DNA of 12,228 nucleotides, taken from CAZPQV01 sp964588705. Lineage in GTDB: Bacteria; Bacteroidota; Bacteroidia; Flavobacteriales; Weeksellaceae. Below are positions 5,393-11,196 of the stretch, one piece after another; the stretch's first letter is position 1, and every line of letters starts with the position of its first letter. The notes under the pieces were generated by a model that was not told where the DNA came from, ran no database searches, and worked only from the letters and a program-made list of their open reading frames with translations. The translations under genes were made by a program, and so were the position numbers. The stretch covers positions 1 through 12,228 of the forward strand of contig CAZPQV010000059.1 in NCBI GenBank assembly GCA_964588705.1. The letters are read 5' to 3'.

Positions 5393-7609
5393 ATGTCACA
5401 AGCAAAAATCTACTACACTTTAACGGATGAGGCTCCAATGCTGGCAACACATTCATTTTTACCGATTGTAAAAGCGTTTACCAAGACTGCAGAAATCGAA
5501 ATTGCAGTGCCCGATATTTCACTTGCAGGAAGAATCCTTGCAAACTTCCCTGAAGCGTTAACCGAAGAACAGAGAATCCCGGATTATCTTGCAGAATTGG
5601 GACAGTTGGCAACTCAGCCGGAAGCAAACATCATTAAACTTCCAAATATTTCTGCCTCGGTTCCACAGTTGGAGGAAGCGATTGCCGAACTTCAGAAACA
5701 GGGTTATAATCTTCCGAATTATCCTGCTGAACCGAAAAACGATGAAGAAAAAGCCATCAATGCGAAATATGCAAAAGTGTTGGGATCTGCTGTAAATCCG
5801 GTACTGAGAGAAGGAAACAGTGACAGACGCGCACCAAAATCGGTGAAAGATTACGCTAAGGCAAATCCGCACAGAATGGGTGAATGGAAATCTGACAGCA
5901 AAACGGAAGTTGCCCATATGAACAGCGGAGATTTCTACGCGACAGAAAACTCTACAACCATTGAAAATGCAGGACAGTTCAAAATTGTTTTTTACGGAAA
6001 CGACGGAACATCAAAAGTTCTGAAAGACCTTGCTCCACTAAAAGCCGGTGAAATTATCGATTCATCAGTTTTAAATTTAAATACGTTGAAATCTGCTGTT
6101 GCCGAAGCAATGGAAAGAGCAAAATCTCAGGATGTGCTGCTTTCTGCACACCTTAAAGCAACGATGATGAAGGTTTCTGACCCTATTATTTTCGGAGCCA
6201 TTGTAGAAACTTATTTCAAAGAAGTTTTTGAAAAATATAAAGACACATTCGCTGAACTGGACATTAATCCAAACTTTGGATTGGCTACTCTATTCGAAAA
6301 AATTTCCGGTCACGCCAAAGAAGCAGAAATAAAAGCTGATATCGAAAAAGCAATCGAAAAAGGACCTAGAATCGCGATGGTGAATTCCGATCAGGGAATT
6401 ACCAATTTCCACGTTTCTTCGGATGTTATTGTTGATGCATCAATGGCAGCACTTGTTCGTGGCGGAGGAAAAATGTGGAACAAAGACGGAAAAGAAGAAG
6501 ATACTGTTTGTATTATTCCTGACAGAACTTACGCCGGTTTCTACTCTGCAATCGTTGATGATATGAAGAAAAATGGTCCTATAGATCCAAGAACTTTCGG
6601 TTCAGTTCCGAACGTTGGTTTGATGGCGCAGAAAGCAGAAGAATACGGTTCTCACGATAAAACTTTCCAAATGTCGGCAGACGGAACCGTGAAAGTTGAA
6701 GACGAAAACGGAAATGTTTTGCTTCAGCAATCTGTTGAAAATGGTGATATTTTCAGAATGTGTCAGGTGAAAGACGCTCCGATTCAGGATTGGGTAAAAC
6801 TTGCCGTAAACAGAGCAAGACTCTCTAATACTCCTGCTATTTTCTGGTTAGATAAAGGAAGAGCACACGATGCGCAGGTGATTAAGAAGGTTGAAAAATA
6901 TCTTCAGGATCACGACCTTACCGGACTTGACATCAGAATTATGGATGTAAAAGATGCGATGCTTGAAACCTTGAAGAGAGGCCGCGAAGGAAAAGACACG
7001 ATTTCAGTCTCAGGAAACGTTTTGAGAGATTATTTAACCGATATGTTCCCGATTCTTGAGCTTGGAACTTCTGCAAAAATGCTTTCGATCGTTCCACTGA
7101 TGAACGGAGGTGGTTTATTCGAAACCGGAGCAGGAGGTTCTGCACCGAAGCACATCGAACAGTTCATCGAAGAAGGTTATTTGAGATGGGATTCTTTGGG
7201 TGAATTCCTGGCACTTCAGGCATCTTTGGAACATTTAGCACAAACACAGGACAATGCAAAAGCACAGGTTTTAGCTGATGCCTTGGATGAAGCAAATGCA
7301 CTCTTCCTTCAGAACGATAAATCCCCTGCAAGAAAAGTGGGCGGAATCGATAACAGAGGTTCACATTTCTACCTGGCAATGTATTGGGCACAAGCGTTGG
7401 CAAACCAAACAAAAGATGCAGAATTGGCAGAGAAATTCAAACCGGTTGCAGCAGCGATGACAGAAAATGAAGCCAAAATCAATGAAGAATTGATTGGTGC
7501 ACAGGCAAAACCACAGGATATTGGCGGGTATTATCATTCAGATTTCACGAAAACGGATGCTGCCATGAGACCGAGCTCATCATTAAATGAAATTGTCAAC
7601 GGAATTTAA
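5393..7609 (+). CDS. icd: Isocitrate dehydrogenase, NADP-dependent, monomeric type (IDH-II)
   Basis: 738 residues, the normal length for the monomeric enzyme. Oxidatively decarboxylates isocitrate to 2-oxoglutarate with NADP+ and a divalent metal in the TCA cycle. Diagnostic segments run in order: MSQAKIYYTLTDEAPMLATHSFLPIV at the start; the substrate-binding loop REGNSDRRAP (about 139-148) with S143, R145 and R146; NSDQGITNFHVSSDVIVDASM (about 331-351); IPDRTYAGFY; FWLDKGRAHDAQV; and the cofactor region LGTSAKMLSIVPLMNGGGLFETGAGGSAPKH. No truncation or frameshift is seen. Its upstream DNA has a consensus -7 box, and a strong intrinsic terminator follows about 30 bp after the stop, so it is monocistronic. 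It is unrelated in sequence to the dimeric E. coli-type Icd. Confidence 0.98.
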   Translation: MSQAKIYYTLTDEAPMLATHSFLPIVKAFTKTAEIEIAVPDISLAGRILANFPEALTEEQRIPDYLAELGQLATQPEANIIKLPNISASVPQLEEAIAELQKQGYNLPNYPAEPKNDEEKAINAKYAKVLGSAVNPVLREGNSDRRAPKSVKDYAKANPHRMGEWKSDSKTEVAHMNSGDFYATENSTTIENAGQFKIVFYGNDGTSKVLKDLAPLKAGEIIDSSVLNLNTLKSAVAEAMERAKSQDVLLSAHLKATMMKVSDPIIFGAIVETYFKEVFEKYKDTFAELDINPNFGLATLFEKISGHAKEAEIKADIEKAIEKGPRIAMVNSDQGITNFHVSSDVIVDASMAALVRGGGKMWNKDGKEEDTVCIIPDRTYAGFYSAIVDDMKKNGPIDPRTFGSVPNVGLMAQKAEEYGSHDKTFQMSADGTVKVEDENGNVLLQQSVENGDIFRMCQVKDAPIQDWVKLAVNRARLSNTPAIFWLDKGRAHDAQVIKKVEKYLQDHDLTGLDIRIMDVKDAMLETLKRGREGKDTISVSGNVLRDYLTDMFPILELGTSAKMLSIVPLMNGGGLFETGAGGSAPKHIEQFIEEGYLRWDSLGEFLALQASLEHLAQTQDNAKAQVLADALDEANALFLQNDKSPARKVGGIDNRGSHFYLAMYWAQALANQTKDAELAEKFKPVAAAMTENEAKINEELIGAQAKPQDIGGYYHSDFTKTDAAMRPSSSLNEIVNGI

Positions 7610-7636
7610 TCACCTGTTGAATTTACTTTAAAAATG

Positions 7637-7670
7637 AGAGACTTCTGAAAATTCGGAAGTCTCTTTTTTT
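7637..7670 (+). terminator. Intrinsic terminator of icd
   Basis: AGAGACTTCTGA (7637-7648) pairs with TCGGAAGTCTCT (7653-7664), including one G-T wobble, around a 4-nt loop, and a run of seven T follows. It lies 28 bp after the icd stop. Confidence 0.92.
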
Positions 7671-7730
7671 AATACTCTATTAATATAAAAAAGGGAAAAA
7701 AATTTTAAGTTTGACATAATATTTAGATTT

Positions 7731-8336
7731 ATGAAAAAAATATTGGTATTACTTTCAGCTTTGATTATTATCTCCTGTAAAAAGGAAGAAACTTCAGGAC
7801 ACTCGGTAAGTGATGCAATCAGCAGCGTTCAAACGCTTAATAAAATGGGGAACGCTACAGAAAATATCGAAAAACGTGGCGAAGAGCTTAAAAAAACTGC
7901 CCCTGTAAGTAATGATGAATTCAAAACGGCTGTTCCGGAAACACTATTAGGAATGTCGAGAAAAGAGCTTAGTTTGGGAGAAACCAGTATGATGGAGATG
8001 AACAGCGCCACAGCAAGATACCACAGCGAAAACGGTAACGAAATTACTTTAATCATCAACGATGGCGCAGGTGAAATGGGCAGCTCCCTTTATACCCTCA
8101 CAAAGTTGGGACTTGCCGCCGATGTTGAAAAGCAAAATGAATATGGCTGGCAGAAAACAATGGACATCGCAGGAAATAAATCGGTTGTTGAAGAAGAAAA
8201 AAATGCCGATTTCATCACTTCAAAAATTACTTTCATTGCCAAAGACCGTTACTTAATCAGTTTAAACTCTCAAGGTTTAACTGTGGAGGAATTTAAAAAA
8301 GCAGTTTCAGAAATTAATTTCAATACGTTACCATAA
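7731..8336 (+). CDS. Lipoprotein of unknown function, possibly surface-exposed
   Basis: 201 residues. The N-terminus MKKILVLLSALIIISC is a type II signal peptide with the lipobox cysteine at C16. The following KKEE places a lysine at +3 and acidic residues at +4/+5, which resembles the lipoprotein export signal described for Bacteroidota surface lipoproteins, so display on the outer face is plausible. The mature part begins with a Ser/Lys/Glu-rich helical stretch (about 20-65), then LLGMSRKELSLGETSMMEMNSATARYHSENGNEITLIINDGAG, an alternating-strand segment, and ends with ITFIAKDRYLISLNSQGLTVEEFKKAVSEINFNTLP. I do not recognise the family. Only 2 bp separate it from the next gene, so the pair almost certainly shares a transcript and probably a process. 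A TTTG is present at 7710-7713, but no matching -7 box is placed correctly; the promoter is unclear. Confidence 0.85.
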   Translation: MKKILVLLSALIIISCKKEETSGHSVSDAISSVQTLNKMGNATENIEKRGEELKKTAPVSNDEFKTAVPETLLGMSRKELSLGETSMMEMNSATARYHSENGNEITLIINDGAGEMGSSLYTLTKLGLAADVEKQNEYGWQKTMDIAGNKSVVEEEKNADFITSKITFIAKDRYLISLNSQGLTVEEFKKAVSEINFNTLP

Positions 8337-8338
8337 CG

Positions 8339-9283
8339 ATGAAAAAAGTACTCACCTTATTATTTTGCGTATTTATATTTGCAGGTTTCCAGTCGCAGGT
8401 TTTAGATCTTATTAAAGACAAAGCCAAAAATTTAGCGAAAGATAAAGTAACCAACGTGGCCGGTGCAAAAGTGAACAACCTGATTACCACAGAAGCCATT
8501 ACTACAAACTTCAAGGATTGTGATGATCAGAACTTTAAAAGTCCGGACACCTGGAATAACGCTTCCTACAAAAACCTGTGCTCCACAGAATTTACCAATA
8601 AAGGATTTGCGCTTAGTCCGGGATATTACGAGATCAATCTTAAAAGTTTTTGCCTGAAAGCCGGCACTTACGCACCGAGCAAAGGCGATGGATATCTTTA
8701 TGCACCACTGAAAGGTCCAAAGAAAGAAATTGTAGACAAACTGGTAAAAAACTGGTATAAAAATCAGCAAATTCCTCAGACGGATGTGCAGGCGCTTCTG
8801 TGGGCCATTATTGCCAAAGCAGATTTCAAAAATTTAAGTCCTCAACTGCAAATGGCAGCAGCGAAACTGCTTTCTCCGAAAGATATTCTTGCCTTAAACA
8901 AAATGGGATTGGATTTTGTGCCTTCCAGTATGATGAACAATATGAAAAGTAATCTTCCAAAATCCGTTCAGTTGGTTTTGGATGCTGAAAATAAAATGAG
9001 GCAACTCTTTTCATCAAACAGTTACAGTTATTCGCAACTTGAAAAATATGCGATGCTTGCAGGTTTCAACACCGAAAAATCTTCCATTTCTTACGGAACT
9101 TGGGGATGGCATCCTGCCGGATTCTGGATTTCTTATCAACCGAACGGATATGCCAAAACGAAGGTCAAGATTTATGTTCCTGAAAACTCGGCAACCGTTT
9201 ATTATTTATCATCTAACGATGTGGCAGTTCCGGCGAATACATCCAGTCAAAGGATAATGTTGAGCGACGTAAAGGACTGTTAG
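8339..9283 (+). CDS. Secreted protein of unknown function with four mature cysteines and a C-terminal Cys
   Basis: 314 residues. Signal peptide MKKVLTLLFCVFIFAGFQSQ with a likely cut near residue 20. Residues 21-50 form a Lys/Asp-rich amphipathic helix (VLDLIKDKAKNLAKDKVTNVAG). The centre contains CLKAGTYAPSKGDGYLYAPLKGPKKEIVDKL (105-135), then a helical block with LLWAIIAKADFKNLSPQLQMAAAKLLSPKDILALN. The C-terminal part, YGTWGWHPAGFWISYQPNGYAKTKVKIYVP (252-281), looks like beta strands rich in aromatic residues. Mature cysteines are C61, C81, C105 and C314, the last being the final residue; two disulfides are possible. The GTYAPSKGDGYLYAPLKG segment looks strongly constrained, but I cannot name the family. 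No Por-type (T9SS) C-terminal sorting domain is seen. It follows the lipoprotein gene by 2 bp and ends in a terminator. A partner role with the lipoprotein is inferred only from position. Confidence 0.85.
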   Translation: MKKVLTLLFCVFIFAGFQSQVLDLIKDKAKNLAKDKVTNVAGAKVNNLITTEAITTNFKDCDDQNFKSPDTWNNASYKNLCSTEFTNKGFALSPGYYEINLKSFCLKAGTYAPSKGDGYLYAPLKGPKKEIVDKLVKNWYKNQQIPQTDVQALLWAIIAKADFKNLSPQLQMAAAKLLSPKDILALNKMGLDFVPSSMMNNMKSNLPKSVQLVLDAENKMRQLFSSNSYSYSQLEKYAMLAGFNTEKSSISYGTWGWHPAGFWISYQPNGYAKTKVKIYVPENSATVYYLSSNDVAVPANTSSQRIMLSDVKDC

Positions 9284-9310
9284 AAAATAAAATTGCAATC
9301 TAAACGATTG

Positions 9311-9340
9311 AACTTCTCAAAGATTTTGGGAAGTTTTTTT
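9311..9340 (+). terminator. Intrinsic terminator of the lipoprotein/secreted-protein unit
   Basis: AACTTCTCAAA (9311-9321) pairs with TTTGGGAAGTT (9325-9335), one G-T wobble, 3-nt loop, then a T-run to 9340. It ends 18 bp before the next start codon. Confidence 0.9.
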
Positions 9341-9353
9341 ATTATTAAATTTA
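9325..9353 (+). promoter_or_regulatory. Possible promoter of the AraC-type gene, built partly from the preceding terminator
   Basis: TTTG (9325-9328) in the 3' arm of the terminator stem, 17 bp of spacer, then TAAATTTA (9346-9353), 7 of 8 to TAnnTTTG. Transcription would start at or just after the ATG at 9358, giving a leaderless or near-leaderless mRNA. The box is imperfect, so this is tentative. Confidence 0.3.
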
Positions 9354-9357
9354 CGGA

Positions 9358-10182
9358 ATGAAAAGCCTTTTTTCTGTTCAGCAAAAATATTCTTCCGATT
9401 TTAAAAATAATTTCAGTGATGAGTTTTACCACATCTTTCTTTTTGAAGGAACCGGAACGCTCTTGATTGATTTGGTTGAATATAATTTCTCAGGAAAAAA
9501 TATACTTTTCACTTCTCCTTATCAAAATATTCAGATTCAATCTGAAACTGATTTTGAAATTGATTTTCTGAACTTCCATGGCGATTATTACTGTATCGAA
9601 TACCACAAAAAAGAAGTGGCATGCAACGGATTGCTGTTCAATAATATCTATCTTTTTCCTCATTTTGAACTGGATAAACATCAGTTTAAAGAAATTTCAG
9701 AAATTTTAAAAAAGATAAAAAACATCAATCAAAATGAAAATTTTTCCGATGCGGTTTTGAAATCATATCTTCAATTGATTCTTGCACTCTCAAGCCAGAA
9801 AAAGAACCAGTTACTGATTGAAAACAATTTTTCTACGGAAGAATTCAGCGAATTCAAAACTTTTCAAAATCTTGTTGAAGAACATTTTCGGTTGGAAAGA
9901 AGCCCGGCTTTTTATGCTGATCTGATGCATATTTCAGCCAATACTTTAAGCAAAAAAATAAAGAAAGAATTCAATAAAACACCGTCTCAAATCATTCAGG
10001 AAAGAGTGATTCTTGAAGCCAAAAAACAGATTCACCTTACCCGAAAATCCATCAAAGAAATTGCTGCCGAACTGAATTTTGAGGACGAATTTTACTTCAG
10101 TAAATATTTCAAAAAACTGGTTGGCGTATCCCCTTCTCAGTTTCGGGAAGAAGTAGGAATTTCCGTTGTTGCAGATCTGTAG
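9358..10182 (+). CDS. AraC-family transcriptional regulator
   Basis: 274 residues, a DNA-binding activator or repressor. The N-terminal half (about 1-120) has a cupin-like strand pattern (HIFLFEGTGTLLIDLVEYNFSGKNILFTSPYQNIQI) expected for ligand sensing. The C-terminal domain (about 172-265) holds two helix-turn-helix units: SPAFYADLMHISANTLSKKIKKEFNKTPSQII and SIKEIAAELNFEDEFYFSKYFKKLVGVSPSQFR, the latter carrying the AraC signature. The only two cysteines, C79 and C89, both lie in the sensor half (YYCIEYHKKEVAC), which could allow a thiol switch. The next gene, 144 bp downstream on the same strand, is a DUF417/RclC-like protein whose promoter carries a 21-bp-spaced direct repeat suited to an AraC-type protein. 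In E. coli rclC is likewise controlled by a neighbouring AraC-type regulator, RclR, but the N-terminal domain here does not look like RclR. The start is fixed because the next Met is at residue 190. Confidence 0.93.
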   Translation: MKSLFSVQQKYSSDFKNNFSDEFYHIFLFEGTGTLLIDLVEYNFSGKNILFTSPYQNIQIQSETDFEIDFLNFHGDYYCIEYHKKEVACNGLLFNNIYLFPHFELDKHQFKEISEILKKIKNINQNENFSDAVLKSYLQLILALSSQKKNQLLIENNFSTEEFSEFKTFQNLVEEHFRLERSPAFYADLMHISANTLSKKIKKEFNKTPSQIIQERVILEAKKQIHLTRKSIKEIAAELNFEDEFYFSKYFKKLVGVSPSQFREEVGISVVADL

Positions 10183-10240
10183 AAACCGTAAATTTTTGGT
10201 TAAACATCTATGAATTTTTTCGTTCCGTAGAAGCAAATAT

Positions 10241-10275
10241 TCCATTTTTGTCCATCATCCGTCCAAATTTTTCCA
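10241..10275 (+). promoter_or_regulatory. Helically phased direct repeat, two TCCA-N6-TCCA units 21 bp apart (likely AraC-type operator)
   Basis: TCCA occurs at 10241, 10251, 10262 and 10272, spacings of 10, 11 and 10 bp, that is one helical turn each. The two 14-bp units (TCCATTTTTGTCCA and TCCAAATTTTTCCA) agree at 11 of 14 positions. The array ends 23 bp before the -7 box at 10299, right against the expected -33 position. AraC proteins with two HTH motifs bind such half-sites on one face of the helix, and dimers use about 21-bp repeats. The neighbouring AraC gene is the obvious candidate. Confidence 0.65.
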
Positions 10276-10298
10276 TTCTGTAATATCTTTTTCAAAAC

Positions 10299-10306
10299 TA
10301 TTTTTG
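10299..10306 (+). promoter_or_regulatory. Promoter -7 box for the RclC-like gene
   Basis: TATTTTTG matches TAnnTTTG exactly, 21 bp before the ATG at 10327. The -33 position holds TTCTG (10276-10280) rather than TTTG, fitting an activator-dependent promoter. Confidence 0.65.
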
Positions 10307-10326
10307 CAAATCATTTAAAAGATTTT

Positions 10327-10893
10327 ATGGAGCAGATTTTCAGATATTTCGCAGATTCACAAAGGCAGTTTATCAATTTCGTACGTATCGGAATTTTCAT
10401 CGTAATGGCATGGATTGGTGGTCTTAAGGCGTTTCAATACGAAGCCGACGGCATTATTCCTTTTGTGGCAAACTCACCATTTATGAGTTTTTTCCTTAAT
10501 GTCAGCGCAGATGATGCCGACAGCTATAAACTTCACAAAAACAAAGAAGGAGAAGTGGTTCCCGCCAATATCGAATGGCACAAGAAGAACGGTACTTACA
10601 CTTTTTCTTACGGTTTGGGAGCGGTAATCTGCATCATCGGAATTTTGGTTTTATTGGGAATTTGGTTTCCAAAAATCGGTTTTTGGGGTGGCGTTCTCAC
10701 CTTCGGTATGTCGATCGTCACATTGTCTTTCCTCATCACTACACCTGAAACATGGGTTCCCAATCTTGGCGGTCCCAATTACGGATTTCCTTATTTATCG
10801 GGTGCCGGAAGACTTGTTCTGAAGGACGTCATCATGATGGGCGCAGGATTGGCTTGTGCCTCCGATGCAGCAAAAAGAATACTTAAAAGTTAG
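10327..10893 (+). CDS. DUF417 (YkgB/RclC-like) inner-membrane protein
   Basis: 188 residues with four predicted membrane helices (about 17-37, 94-114, 118-139 and 162-182). Family signatures are WIGGLKAFQYEADGIIPFVANSPFMSFF (about 29-56), the C-terminal ITTPETWVPNLGG and FPYLSGAGRLVLKDVIM. In E. coli the homologue RclC (YkgB) belongs to the reactive-chlorine-resistance regulon; its molecular activity is not known. The loop between helices 1 and 2 (about 57-93) is hydrophilic and contains DADSYKLHKNKEGEVVPANIEWHKKNGTYTFSYG. It follows an AraC-type gene on the same strand but has its own -7 box with a phased operator, and a terminator follows directly, so it is probably a single-gene transcript under the neighbour's control. 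A role in oxidant or electrophile stress is inferred from the family. Confidence 0.92.
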   Translation: MEQIFRYFADSQRQFINFVRIGIFIVMAWIGGLKAFQYEADGIIPFVANSPFMSFFLNVSADDADSYKLHKNKEGEVVPANIEWHKKNGTYTFSYGLGAVICIIGILVLLGIWFPKIGFWGGVLTFGMSIVTLSFLITTPETWVPNLGGPNYGFPYLSGAGRLVLKDVIMMGAGLACASDAAKRILKS

Positions 10894-10917
10894 TTTTCAT
10901 AGTTAAATGTTTATCAG

Positions 10918-10950
10918 AATCGTCCTGAAATTTTCGGGACGATTTTTTTT
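10918..10950 (+). terminator. Intrinsic terminator of the RclC-like gene
   Basis: AATCGTCCTGAA (10918-10929) pairs with TTCGGGACGATT (10933-10944), one G-T wobble, 3-nt loop, then a T-run to 10950. It starts 25 bp after the stop codon. Confidence 0.92.
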
Positions 10951-10960
10951 GAAAAAAAAG

Positions 10961-10990
10961 TTTGCCAGTTAAAAATTATTTCTATTTTTG
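10961..10990 (+). promoter_or_regulatory. Consensus Bacteroidota promoter of the trpB2 leader
   Basis: TTTG (10961-10964), 18-bp spacer, TATTTTTG (10983-10990): both elements match the consensus exactly. Transcription should begin near 10996, about 14 nt before the leader-peptide GTG. This is the best complete promoter in the window and comes directly after the previous gene's terminator. Confidence 0.85.
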
Positions 10991-11009
10991 CACTATAACA
11001 AACCGAAAA

Positions 11010-11087
11010 GTGAAACAATTCTTAAATAACAATTGGTGGTGGCAATCGTTTTCTGCAGACGATTTGCACACGCATTGTATTATTTAA
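11010..11087 (+). CDS. trpL: Tryptophan leader peptide (three consecutive Trp codons)
   Basis: A 25-codon open frame, GTG start and TAA stop, lying between a consensus promoter and an intrinsic terminator upstream of trpB2. The peptide begins MKQFLNNNWWWQSFSADDL and ends HTHCII; Trp codons 9-11 lie at 11034-11042. Trp is the rarest residue, and three in a row in a 25-residue peptide just upstream of a tryptophan-synthesis gene is the signature of ribosome-mediated attenuation: low charged Trp-tRNA stalls the ribosome here. The stalled ribosome would cover the 5' arm of the first hairpin (11042-11051) and free the antiterminator strand (11054-11061). There is no in-frame ATG alternative; GTG is preceded by a weak purine run (CGAAAA). 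The peptide itself is probably without function. Confidence 0.88.
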   Translation: MKQFLNNNWWWQSFSADDLHTHCII

Positions 11088-11149
11088 TGAATTGAATTAT
11101 TAAAAAATATTACAATTGTTTTGTAGGACCGTCTGTATTTCAGACGGTC
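11042..11149 (+). ncRNA. trpB2 transcription attenuator (mutually exclusive RNA hairpins)
   Basis: Three pairings can be drawn. (1) Anti-antiterminator: 11044-11051 with 11057-11064 (AATCGTTT against AGACGATT with one wobble), extended by GC (11042-11043) with GC (11066-11067) across one bulged base. (2) Antiterminator: TGCAGACG (11054-11061) with CGTCTGTA (11130-11137), 8 pairs including one wobble, enclosing a second helix of ATTGTA (11074-11079) with TACAAT (11111-11116) and TATTT (11081-11085) with AAATA (11105-11109). (3) Terminator: 11127-11135 with 11141-11149. Pairings 1 and 2 compete for 11057-11061, and 2 and 3 compete for 11130-11135. A ribosome stalled on the Trp codons blocks 1 and permits 2. 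A ribosome at the stop codon (11085-11087) melts the inner helix of 2 and favours 3. Energies were not computed. Confidence 0.82.
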
Positions 11150-11156
11150 TTTTTTT
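11127..11156 (+). terminator. Attenuator terminator upstream of trpB2
   Basis: GACCGTCTG (11127-11135) and CAGACGGTC (11141-11149) form a perfect 9-bp stem with a 5-nt loop, followed by seven T (11150-11156). It lies 40 bp before the trpB2 ATG and after the leader peptide stop, so it is positioned to stop transcription before the gene. Confidence 0.92.
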
Positions 11157-11196
11157 GTGCCTTAAAATTAAAATTCAACAATAAAAATCAATTAAA

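Noticed and set aside
5558..5917. 119-codon open frame on the minus strand inside icd
   Set aside because: Antisense shadow rich in Phe, Arg and Ser, as expected opposite Glu/Lys-rich coding sequence; icd is unambiguous here.
9358..10182. Calling the AraC-type gene rclR
   Set aside because: Only the neighbour (DUF417) recalls the rcl locus; the N-terminal sensor half does not resemble RclR and the gene is not divergent from its target, so orthology is not supported.
7645..10937. Similar loop-side sequences (CTGAAA...TTCGG) in the terminators of icd and of the RclC-like gene
   Set aside because: Two short matches inside hairpins that are constrained to self-pair; probably a common terminator style in this group rather than a repeat element.
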